Position numbers and translations under genes: made by a program
From: an uncultured Marmoricola sp.
GTDB lineage: Bacteria; Actinomycetota; Actinomycetes; Propionibacteriales; Nocardioidaceae
Reading direction: 5' to 3'
Assembly: GCA_937868455.1 (NCBI GenBank)
Contig: CALMMO010000085.1
Coordinates: forward strand, 1 to 11,946
Length of the DNA: 11,946 bases
Shown: positions 1 through 6,161 of the stretch, piece after piece
How positions within the stretch are numbered: position 1 is the stretch's first letter
Layout: each line of letters begins with the position of its first letter
Notes under the pieces: model-generated
Database searches by the model: none
What the model saw: the letters and a program-made list of their open reading frames with translations, nothing else
What the model was told of the DNA's origin: nothing

Positions 1-220
1 CCACCTATTCCCCGACCTGCCTTCCAACAGGTACGCCGAGGTGGCGCCCAAGGTCAAAGCGATCTTCGATCGGCACAAGTTGCACTACGAAACCGGGTCA
101 TTTCCCCGGCAAGTTGCCTCGGCTTGGCGTCGAATCATTCGGCTCTCGTTGCCCAACAACTTCATGGGTGCCAACAAGACTCCTCGGGCTGCCGCGGGCC
201 AGACGCGCAAAGCAGCCTGA
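1..220 (+). CDS. Membrane fatty-acid desaturase, C-terminal end (partial)
   Basis: Only the last 72 residues are in the window; the gene enters from the left edge and ends at TGA 218-220. The visible start, HLFPDLPSNRYAEVAPKV, matches the segment holding the third histidine box (HxxHH) of acyl-lipid/acyl-CoA desaturases, in which the final His is followed by LFPDLPSNRYAE. These di-iron membrane enzymes put a cis double bond into acyl chains using O2 and electrons from a ferredoxin or flavodoxin reductase; mycobacterial DesA3 is the comparison from memory. The rest is a basic cytoplasmic tail ending in TRKAA. The first two His boxes and the membrane segments lie outside the window, so activity and exact substrate cannot be judged. 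The family call is confident; the positional specificity is not. Confidence 0.85.
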   Translation, partial: HLFPDLPSNRYAEVAPKVKAIFDRHKLHYETGSFPRQVASAWRRIIRLSLPNNFMGANKTPRAAAGQTRKAA

Positions 221-263
221 GAACAAATTGCCGTTGGCCCTTCATGCCGGGGGCTGGGAGCGG

Positions 264-269
264 CACAAT
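264..269 (+). promoter_or_regulatory. Weak -10-like box before the K+ channel gene
   Basis: CACAAT lies 8 nt before the ATG at 278, with TTCATG (241-246) 17 bp further upstream as a poor -35. There is no Shine-Dalgarno sequence at normal spacing (GGGAG at 256-260 is too far away). A short-leader or leaderless start is possible, but this is weaker than the TANNNT sites elsewhere in the window. Confidence 0.3.
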
Positions 270-277
270 CAGGCCTG

Positions 278-1315
278 ATGCGAACATTTCTGGGGCTTGA
301 GCAGTCGTTGCGACGCCAACGTCCGCGGGCGCGCTCGCGGATCGGCAACCGCATCCGTATGGCTGTGGGTGGGCTCGTCGCCGTGATCGCGATCGGCACC
401 GGCGGCTATATGTTGCTGGGATTTAGCTTCCTCGAGGCGCTGTATCAAACAGTCACCACAGTGGCCACAGTCGGCTTTCGTGAGGTGCATCCACTCACGA
501 CCACCGGTCAAGTGTTCACGATCGGGCTGATCATCATCGGCACCGGCATCGTGCTCTACAACCTTGGTTTGCTCGTCGAACTCGTCACCGAAGGCCAACT
601 CGGTGCGCACCTAGAGAGGCGGCGCATGGACAACTACATCGCCCAAATGCGTGGTCACGTGATCATCTGCGGCTTCGGGCGCGTGGGGCGCGCCGCGGCC
701 GAACGCCTGCTTGCGGATGGAAACCAAGTGGTTGTCATCGACCGCGATCCGCTGCGGTTCGCCGAGCTAGAGATCCCACATCTCGTTGGCGAAGCCACGG
801 GTGATGGGATTCTCAAGGACGCCGGCATCGAGCACGCGCGTGCCCTGATCGCAACCCTCGACACTGACGCTGAGACCGTCTATCTGGTGCTCTCGGCCCG
901 CGCCCTGAACCCCGAGTTGGCGATCGTCGCCCGCGCCCGCACAGACGATTCACGAGAGAAGTTGCTCCTTGCCGGCGCGACCCGAGCCATCAACCCACAG
1001 CTGCTCGGCGGACGACGTCTCGCGCAGTCGGCGATGGAGCCTGACGTGGTCGAGTTCATCGACGTGGTCATGCATGACGAGGACGAGACCACCCGCCTTG
1101 AGCAGTTCCGCCTCAGCGCCAAGTCGGCGTACGCCGGACAACCAGCCAGCAAACTCACCAACGACACCGGAGCCTTGGTGCTAGCTATTCGACCTGAGGG
1201 CACGGGGGAATTCGTCTCAAACCCACCCTTGGATACAACACTGCCCGCCGGCGCCCTCCTCATCGTCTTTGGACGACATGAGCAAACCGCCAAAGTCCGC
1301 GATTTGATGGGCTAG
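278..1315 (+). CDS. Two-TM potassium channel with RCK (TrkA-N/TrkA-C) gating domain
   Basis: A 345-residue protein with the layout of MthK-type ligand-gated K+ channels. Residues about 28-48 form TM1, about 50-67 the pore helix and filter, and about 77-102 TM2. An RCK domain follows, starting at GHVIICGFGRVG (GxGxxG at 132-137) with an acidic residue, D155, at the end of the second strand (VVVIDRD), as expected for NAD(H)- or nucleotide-binding Rossmann folds. The last ~75 residues (about 270-345) resemble TrkA-C/RCK-C. The filter reads TVGF followed by Arg (64-68), so it has the first filter glycine but not the second glycine of the usual GYG/GFG. It should form a tetrameric membrane channel gated by a cytoplasmic ring. 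The gene starts 57 bp after the desaturase stop. The two seem functionally unrelated, although both could belong to membrane homeostasis. The family call is firm; ion selectivity is inferred. Confidence 0.88.
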   Translation: MRTFLGLEQSLRRQRPRARSRIGNRIRMAVGGLVAVIAIGTGGYMLLGFSFLEALYQTVTTVATVGFREVHPLTTTGQVFTIGLIIIGTGIVLYNLGLLVELVTEGQLGAHLERRRMDNYIAQMRGHVIICGFGRVGRAAAERLLADGNQVVVIDRDPLRFAELEIPHLVGEATGDGILKDAGIEHARALIATLDTDAETVYLVLSARALNPELAIVARARTDDSREKLLLAGATRAINPQLLGGRRLAQSAMEPDVVEFIDVVMHDEDETTRLEQFRLSAKSAYAGQPASKLTNDTGALVLAIRPEGTGEFVSNPPLDTTLPAGALLIVFGRHEQTAKVRDLMG

Positions 1316-1347
1316 TTGTCCGCCCGATTTCACCGCAATATCTCGCA

Positions 1348-1353
1348 TATCCT
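1348..1353 (+). promoter_or_regulatory. Candidate -10 box for the first two-component pair
   Basis: TATCCT fits the actinobacterial TANNNT -10 and would place the transcript start near 1360. That gives a leader of about 31 nt to the GTG at 1391, with CCAAGG (1377-1382) as a modest ribosome-binding site. No convincing -35 is seen. The 75-bp gap after the channel gene otherwise shows nothing. Confidence 0.35.
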
Positions 1354-1390
1354 TAGTTAGCCCTTGCCACCTCTCCCCAAGGCCACCCCA

Positions 1391-3703
1391 GTGGATGCTG
1401 CACTTCGACCACCAACCTCCTCGCGTCGGCGTCGAGGGCCGTGGGAGCGCACAGTCACCCGGGCGTTGAGATGGGGCATCCTCGCCATCAGCTTGGGCCA
1501 ATTCTGGATCGGAATGGACACGCTCCTTTCGTCCGTGCGTGTCGACAGTGGACATGTGGCGCTCGGATTGGGTCTGATCGTGGTGCAGCAGGGCTACCAG
1601 ATCAGCAGCCTGTGGCTAAGACAGAACGCACTTATGGTGACCGCGATCTCCCTCGCGCTACTCATCGGCGGCTGCTGGTTACTGCTCGCGCACGTCACGA
1701 ACGACCACCAGCTGGCCCAGCGGTGGTTTGTCACGCCTTTTTCGGTGACCACGCTTTCCTGCCTTGCCCTGTTGCGCAAGCGCAGGCGATGGAACGCGAT
1801 CATCGCCCTGGTCGCCGCAAATCTGCTGCTCCACTACGCCTATTGGCCTGGCCCGGCTCCAGGTTTCACTTTCACCTTGGGTCAGACCCTGGCTGCAGAG
1901 GCTGGCCGCCTTGTTGGAATGGGTGTGACCGCAGTGATCGCCTGTCAGATGACGGTCCGCAGTGCGCAGCGAGCCGACCTGGCACTCGACCTCGGGCGCC
2001 AAGCCCGCTACCGAACAGCGCTTGAGCGATCTCGAGCCATCCAGGCCAGGGACGTGGATCGCTTCGTCCATGACGAGATTTTGCACGGACTGCGAACCAT
2101 CGCAATGGACCGATCAGCCGTGCCGACCACTGCCGCATTAACCGCCGCCACAAACTTGCAGCAACTCCTGAACTCCAAACCCCTCGACGCGATGCCAATG
2201 ACGACTGGCCTCACTGCCCGACTCCGCGAACTTGCAGCCACGTTGCCCATTCACGTTCAGGTGAGCGGCCCAAACAGTTTGGACCTACCTCAAGACGTCG
2301 CCGCCGCTTTCGAGAGCGCAGTGCGTGAGGCTTTGCGAAACGTCGTACAACATGCCAAGACCGACCGCGCCGAGGTCAAAGTGCAACAACTCGGCTTCGA
2401 AATCACCGTCACTGTCACTGACCAAGGCATCGGATTCACAATTCCCGCCAGTCCCACCAATAGACACGGAGTCAGTGGCTCCATCAAGGAACGCATGGAT
2501 GACGTCGAGGGGACATCTCGGGTGGACTCGATCTCTGGCGTTGGCACCCAGGTGACTTTGACGTGGAATCCCATTCCGGAGCGTCAACTGCGACCTGGAA
2601 CTGCCGGCCAAGGTGGGGCGGGCACGTTGATGAAGTCACTGATCTGGATCGCGACACCACTGGCCCTCACGGCCCCTTGGTTTGCGATCTTTTTGGCAGG
2701 CCAGTTGCGCTGGCCAATCACCGTAACTGTGCTTTCCTTCCTGTTTCCTATCGTCGTTGTGACGCAGGTGCAGAGGTTCAATCGCGTGGGGAGCGTCCCC
2801 GGGCCCCAAGCCTTTGCCCTGGCTGCGTTCGCGCTTGTGACTTTTGCGGTAGCTGCGCTTGCACTTCCGTCCGGCCCTGGAAATTACAACCTCTTGTGGC
2901 TGAGCCTGGGCGCCTGTCAGGCCCTTTCGTTTCTCTCTCTGACGCGTCCGCTGAAGGAATCCATGCTCCTTGGCGTGGCCATGACAGCGGTCGCATGGAC
3001 GCTGACTTCCCAGGGTTCATGGTTGCCGAACCCCGACTATGTCGCTGCCATCTTCGCCCCGGCAATCACGATGGCGTTGGCGGCCTTAGCCAGGCACACC
3101 GTCGATCAAGTGACCTTTCAAATTTGGCAAGCCGAGGAGTCGCTTGCCCGAGATGCTGCCGGTGAGACCGCTGAGTCAGACTTCGTGACTGCGCTGCACA
3201 CCCGGCTGCTGCCACAGCGGGTCGAGATTGCTGAATTCCTCAAAGAGGTGACCGCTGATCCGCTCTCACCCGAGCACCCCTGGGTGCGACACAAGGCCGC
3301 CCAACTCGAGAGAAACACCCGCGAACTGTTGCTAAGCCCCCGCACCGAACTGAGCCAAGCAACTGCGGCACTGCGCCGCGTGGGTTGGACAGTGACCGTT
3401 CGCTCCAGCAACGACTTGCCTTCCCAGCCCGAACACCAACTCGCTCAAGCCATCGAGCAACTCGGCTCAGGCAAGGTCACACCGGGCGCCGTCACGCTGA
3501 CGGCAACTGATCAGGGCGACTCCTGGCGCGGGAGTTTGCTGGTGACGCAGCCTTCGTCGTACGACGTGACTGCGCTGCATGACTGGGTCGCCACGTTGAA
3601 CTCACTGGACTGGAACACCCAGATCAAGTCTGGGGAGGTTCACGCGGTCAGGAAACTCACAAGCGGAGTCCAACAAAAGCTGGACTCATCCAGAATCGCC
3701 TGA
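1391..3703 (+). CDS. Tandem two-module membrane sensor histidine kinase, second kinase core degenerate
   Basis: A 770-residue protein if started at GTG 1391 (AAGG 8 nt upstream); an in-frame TTG at 1364 would add nine residues. Module 1 has about six TM helices (about 35-205), then a HisKA_3-like helix with RFVHDEILHGL (predicted phospho-His H227), then a HATPase core with an N box REALRN (N317), a G1 box DQGIGF (D344-F349) and a C-terminal RHGVSGSIKERM...GVGTQVTLTW glycine segment. Module 2 starts near Met414 with six more hydrophobic segments and then about 190 soluble residues that parallel module 1. In this copy the HD of the phospho-acceptor motif is replaced (FVTALHTRL, T600 aligned with H227) and no N or G box can be found. 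Typical kinases of this class have 350-450 residues, so this one is about twice the usual size. The reading frame is open throughout. It should phosphorylate the response regulator encoded 17 nt downstream; the stimulus is unknown. Kinase identity is confident; the duplication is my reading by eye. Confidence 0.82.
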   Translation: MDAALRPPTSSRRRRGPWERTVTRALRWGILAISLGQFWIGMDTLLSSVRVDSGHVALGLGLIVVQQGYQISSLWLRQNALMVTAISLALLIGGCWLLLAHVTNDHQLAQRWFVTPFSVTTLSCLALLRKRRRWNAIIALVAANLLLHYAYWPGPAPGFTFTLGQTLAAEAGRLVGMGVTAVIACQMTVRSAQRADLALDLGRQARYRTALERSRAIQARDVDRFVHDEILHGLRTIAMDRSAVPTTAALTAATNLQQLLNSKPLDAMPMTTGLTARLRELAATLPIHVQVSGPNSLDLPQDVAAAFESAVREALRNVVQHAKTDRAEVKVQQLGFEITVTVTDQGIGFTIPASPTNRHGVSGSIKERMDDVEGTSRVDSISGVGTQVTLTWNPIPERQLRPGTAGQGGAGTLMKSLIWIATPLALTAPWFAIFLAGQLRWPITVTVLSFLFPIVVVTQVQRFNRVGSVPGPQAFALAAFALVTFAVAALALPSGPGNYNLLWLSLGACQALSFLSLTRPLKESMLLGVAMTAVAWTLTSQGSWLPNPDYVAAIFAPAITMALAALARHTVDQVTFQIWQAEESLARDAAGETAESDFVTALHTRLLPQRVEIAEFLKEVTADPLSPEHPWVRHKAAQLERNTRELLLSPRTELSQATAALRRVGWTVTVRSSNDLPSQPEHQLAQAIEQLGSGKVTPGAVTLTATDQGDSWRGSLLVTQPSSYDVTALHDWVATLNSLDWNTQIKSGEVHAVRKLTSGVQQKLDSSRIA

Positions 3704-3705
3704 TC

Positions 3706-3710
3706 AGGGA
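3706..3710 (+). promoter_or_regulatory. Ribosome binding site supporting the GTG start of the regulator
   Basis: AGGGA lies 10 nt before the GTG at 3721, inside the 17-nt gap after the kinase stop. It supports GTG 3721 as the start. A GACAAT hexamer (3709-3714) 6 nt before the start could instead act as a weak internal leaderless promoter. Confidence 0.4.
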
Positions 3711-3720
3711 CAATGATCGA

Positions 3721-4377
3721 GTGACTATCCGTGTTTTCGCGGTCGATGACCACCCTGTGGTCGCCCAAGGTGTGTTGGCATTGGCGACCCAACTCGACCC
3801 CGAGATCGAACCCGTCGGCACCTGCAAACGCGCCGACGAACTCGGCGCCAAACTGAGCGAACTCACCAGCCCGCCAGATGTCATCTTGATGGACCTCCAC
3901 CTCGAAGATGGCAGTGCCCCTGCCGAGACGATTGCCAGGCTCGCGCAAGCAGGTCACCACGTCGTCGTGTTGACTAGCGAGATGCGCCCGGTCCCGATCC
4001 GCAGCGCCATCCGCGCCGGCGCCATCGGGTTGTGCCTGAAGTCTGATGAACCCGACCTCATCGTCAACGTCTTACGCAGCGCTGCGGGTGGAGAGTTCGC
4101 CGTCTCCAGCGACCTGGCGTTCGTGCTGATGACCGACGCCGAACTCACCGCCAAGCTCGCCCCCCGCGAGATCGAGGCCCTCCAACTCCTCGCAGATGGG
4201 GTCCCCCGCAAGTCTGTTGGCGAACGCATGGACCCGCCGGTGGCTATGTCGACCGTGGTGACCTACCTCAACCGGGCCTGTGCCAGATATCGCGAGATGG
4301 GTGTGGATGTGCAAAGCCCCCGCGATGCCGTGCGTGCGGCGATCCAGGATGGGTATTTCGATAGCCCTGAGATTTAG
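3721..4377 (+). CDS. NarL/LuxR-type response regulator paired with the tandem kinase
   Basis: 218 residues, the normal length for this class. The receiver domain (about 3-120) has the acidic pair D9-D10, phospho-acceptor D58 in VILMDLHL, switch T85 in VVVLTSE and K107 in CLKSDE. The output domain (about 143-213) begins with LAPREIEALQLLADGV, as LuxR/GerE helix-turn-helix domains do, but its recognition part (SVGERMDPPVAMSTVVTYLNR) and tail (PRDAVRAAIQDGYF) differ from textbook NarL. I recall similar tails (DLYRRAVEDG-like) in a group of actinobacterial regulators that pair with membrane kinases of this kind. It should be a cytoplasmic DNA-binding protein activated by phosphotransfer from the preceding kinase. 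Targets are unknown; the downstream MFS gene is the nearest candidate but is separated by strong hairpins. Confidence 0.87.
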   Translation: MTIRVFAVDDHPVVAQGVLALATQLDPEIEPVGTCKRADELGAKLSELTSPPDVILMDLHLEDGSAPAETIARLAQAGHHVVVLTSEMRPVPIRSAIRAGAIGLCLKSDEPDLIVNVLRSAAGGEFAVSSDLAFVLMTDAELTAKLAPREIEALQLLADGVPRKSVGERMDPPVAMSTVVTYLNRACARYREMGVDVQSPRDAVRAAIQDGYFDSPEI

Positions 4378-4379
4378 GT

Positions 4380-4407
4380 CAAAGTCACAAGTAAACCTGT
4401 GACTTTG
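4380..4407. terminator. Hairpin after the response regulator (10-bp perfect stem)
   Basis: CAAAGTCACA (4380-4389) and TGTGACTTTG (4398-4407) are perfect reverse complements around an 8-nt loop, starting 3 nt after the TAG stop. There is no T run, so this is either a U-less actinobacterial terminator or an operator-like inverted repeat. Confidence 0.5.
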
Positions 4408-4412
4408 CCGCC

Positions 4413-4436
4413 TTGCGGGGAGGATCTCCCCCGCAA
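4413..4436. terminator. Second GC-rich hairpin between regulator and MFS gene
   Basis: TTGCGGGGA (4413-4421) pairs with TCCCC-C-GCAA (4427-4436) with one bulged C and a 5-nt loop. It sits 5 bp after the first hairpin and has no T run. Together the two probably end the two-component transcript before the MFS gene. Confidence 0.5.
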
Positions 4437-4469
4437 AGCGCCAAACATCCCGGTGAAGCCGAGTTAGGT

Positions 4470-4496
4470 GTGACCGGAGTGAGCCGTTACGGTCAC
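4470..4496. promoter_or_regulatory. Inverted repeat flanking the MFS -10 box (candidate operator)
   Basis: GTGACCG (4470-4476) and CGGTCAC (4490-4496) are perfect 7-bp arms 13 bp apart. The right arm overlaps the -10 hexamer (4488-4493) and ends 3 nt before the ATG, so a bound repressor would block transcription. No regulator gene lies next to it. Confidence 0.4.
4488..4493 (+). promoter_or_regulatory. -10 box of a likely leaderless MFS transcript
   Basis: TACGGT matches TANNNT and ends exactly 6 nt before the ATG at 4500, which puts the expected transcription start on the A of the start codon. No Shine-Dalgarno sequence precedes this ATG. Confidence 0.5.
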
Positions 4497-4499
4497 GAC

Positions 4500-5699
4500 A
4501 TGTCTTCTTCGTCGGTCAAACTTGGCCGACTGATTCCTCTCACTCTCGCCGGGCTGATCATGATCGGCCCGTTCACTGTCGACACCCCCTTCCCTGCCTT
4601 CTCCGCGATCCAGGCCGACTTTCACGTCGGGGCCAGCGCCACCCAACAATTGGTGAGCTTCTACCTCTTCACGTTCGGCGTCATGAGCGTCTTTCATGGA
4701 CCGCTCTCTGACGCCATCGGACGCAAGCCCGTGATGATCGGTGGAGTCGCGGTCTACGCACTGGCGTCATTGGGGTGTGTCTTTGCGCCCAATATGACCG
4801 TGCTGCTGACTCTGCGCGCGGTGCAGGGCATCAGTGCTGGCGGCGGCGTGGTGCTCGCTCGCACCCTGGTGCGTGATTTGTACGACGGGCCCGACGCCCA
4901 ACGCCTGATGAGTCGGGTGATGATGATCTTCTCCCTCGCGCCAGCCATCGCGCCGATCATCGGCGGGGTGATCGTGGCCAATGCCAACTGGCGATGGATC
5001 TTCGCAGGGCTGGCCCTTTTGGGGTTGGTCTTGATCGCGTTGATCATCTTCGTGCTGCCCGAAACCCAACCGGTTGAGCGTCGTACTCCCCTGAAGGTTT
5101 CGGCTCTGGTCGCCAACCTGTGGGATGTGGCCCGCAACCCAACCTTCTTGTCGATCGCCTTCATCGCTGCGCTGAGTTTCGGCGCACTGTTCGCCTACAT
5201 CGGTGCGGCGGCGATCGTCGTCGTAGATCTTCTTCACCTGGGTGAGACCGATTTTTGGATGCTGTTCGTGCCGCTCATCGGCGGGATGCTCATCGGTTCA
5301 TACGTCAGCGGCCGGGCGGCAGGGCGCATAGCCACAACCCGCTTGGTCACCATGTCCCTGACAGGTGCGGTTGTGGCGGCAGGCCTCAACCTCGCCCTGT
5401 CCGAAACGATCCTGCCTCTACAGATGCTTGGCCCTGCCCTGATTGCCTTCGCAGTGCAAACCGGCTATCCAACGGTGCAGTTGTTGTTGTTGGACATGTT
5501 CCCTGAGACTCGCGGGGCTGCCACGTCGGTGATGACCGTGATCAGCCTGGTTCTCAACGCGGTCGTGGCCGGCCTGCTCACCCCGTTAGTGGCCCACTCA
5601 ATGCTGAGTCTTGCGGTGACCTCGTTGCTCGCAGTGCTCCTTGCTTATGGGTTGTGGCGCCGCTATCTCGCCCAGCACCCCAAGGCACTGGAGAGCTAG
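4500..5699 (+). CDS. Bcr/CflA-family MFS drug exporter
   Basis: 399 residues with 12 hydrophobic segments, the usual length for DHA1/Bcr-CflA exporters, which expel drugs from the cytoplasm in exchange for protons. Motif A is GPLSDAIGRKPVM (67-79) between TM2 and TM3. The TM4 region LRAVQGISAGGGVVLARTLVRD (105-126) carries the motif B arginine R106. LAPAIAPIIGGVI (about 147-158) is the antiporter motif C, followed by WRWIF (164-168), which is typical of this family. The charged TM1 residue D28 in TVDTPFPAF corresponds to the family's conserved TM1 Asp. An in-frame ATG at 4413 would add 29 residues but runs through a hairpin; I chose ATG 4500 because of the TACGGT box 6 nt upstream and because MSSSSVKLGR is a normal short N-terminus. 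Family is confident; the substrate cannot be told. Confidence 0.9.
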   Translation: MSSSSVKLGRLIPLTLAGLIMIGPFTVDTPFPAFSAIQADFHVGASATQQLVSFYLFTFGVMSVFHGPLSDAIGRKPVMIGGVAVYALASLGCVFAPNMTVLLTLRAVQGISAGGGVVLARTLVRDLYDGPDAQRLMSRVMMIFSLAPAIAPIIGGVIVANANWRWIFAGLALLGLVLIALIIFVLPETQPVERRTPLKVSALVANLWDVARNPTFLSIAFIAALSFGALFAYIGAAAIVVVDLLHLGETDFWMLFVPLIGGMLIGSYVSGRAAGRIATTRLVTMSLTGAVVAAGLNLALSETILPLQMLGPALIAFAVQTGYPTVQLLLLDMFPETRGAATSVMTVISLVLNAVVAGLLTPLVAHSMLSLAVTSLLAVLLAYGLWRRYLAQHPKALES

Positions 5700-5751
5700 A
5701 TCACACGCCCGCGGGAAGCAAATTCACCCGTCGCTCGTTTGAACAAGTGCC

Positions 5752-5770
5752 TCCCGGACGCCGTCTGGGA
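5752..5770. promoter_or_regulatory. Imperfect palindrome in the leader of the small antitoxin-like gene
   Basis: TCCC-G-GACG and CGTC-T-GGGA fold into a 9-bp stem (one G-T pair) with a 3-nt loop, 6 nt before the ribosome-binding site. It may be an operator or an RNA hairpin affecting translation. The rest of the 93-bp gap after the MFS stop holds a possible -35 (TTGAAC, 5739-5744) but no clear matching -10. Confidence 0.35.
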
Positions 5771-5776
5771 ACTCAT

Positions 5777-5782
5777 AAGGAG
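5777..5782 (+). promoter_or_regulatory. Ribosome binding site deciding the start at 5793
   Basis: AAGGAG, the strongest Shine-Dalgarno sequence in the window, lies 10 nt before ATG 5793. It decides this start over the in-frame ATG at 5739. Confidence 0.75.
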
Positions 5783-5792
5783 CACGACCACC

Positions 5793-6074
5793 ATGACGAT
5801 CACCGAGACCCTGAAGAAGACGGTCGACGACCTGAAGCTCGACGAGCGCTTCACTGAGATCGCATCCCAAACTGAAAAGGCCTTCAAGACCGCCGTTGAG
5901 AAGGTCGGTACCTTCGCCAACGACAAGCGTTCCGACATCGACGGCCTCCTCGACAAGGCCGAAGGCGCATTCAACGAGCGCACTGAGGGCAAGTACGCCG
6001 ACAAGGTCACCAAGGCCAAGTCATCTGTGAAGACCGGCGTCGACAAACTCGCTGAGAAGCGTCCTCAAATCTGA
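5793..6074 (+). CDS. MT0933-like antitoxin family small protein, no adjacent toxin
   Basis: 93 residues, very rich in Lys, Asp, Glu and Ala, predicted to be almost wholly helical, soluble and without Cys. The segment 48-74, with DIDGLLDKAEGAF and NERTEGKYADKVTKA, matches the core of the MT0933/Rv0909 antitoxin family, whose members carry DKAGDFxDEKTGGKYADKV-like repeats. The N-terminal half (1-45) is a further amphipathic helix. In M. tuberculosis the family member is reported to be followed by an SRPBCC-fold toxin, Rv0910. Here the next gene is convergent and separated by a terminator, so this copy is solitary; many actinobacterial members are also solitary and may be abundant stress or DNA-associated proteins. 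The strong ribosome-binding site suggests high expression. Family match is good; the antitoxin function is only inferred. Confidence 0.75.
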   Translation: MTITETLKKTVDDLKLDERFTEIASQTEKAFKTAVEKVGTFANDKRSDIDGLLDKAEGAFNERTEGKYADKVTKAKSSVKTGVDKLAEKRPQI

Positions 6075-6082
6075 GGATCAAC

Positions 6083-6125
6083 AAACCGGGCCAGGCTTAC
6101 AAAGCTTGGCCCGGTTTTGTTTTTT
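6083..6125. terminator. Strong bidirectional intrinsic terminator
   Basis: A 16-bp stem (6083-6098 with 6102-6117, one G-T pair) with a 3-nt loop is followed on the + strand by a T run to 6125 broken by one G. On the - strand the stem is followed by TTTGTTG. It ends the small antitoxin-like gene and, 45 nt after its stop, the leftward ABC/two-component operon. Confidence 0.9.
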
Positions 6126-6161
6126 GGGACGCAAGCGCAAGGAACCGCAGGCGCGAACCGG

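Noticed and set aside
2560..2660. A frameshift or sequencing error joining two kinase genes
   Set aside because: The frame is the same on both sides, no stop is present, and the protein composition is continuous, so a true fusion is simpler. Checking relatives would still help.
4413..4436. TTGCGG...CCGCAA resembling a ComA-type binding site
   Set aside because: The spacing is 12 bp instead of 4, ComA is a Bacillus regulator, and the sequence is better explained as a GC-rich hairpin.
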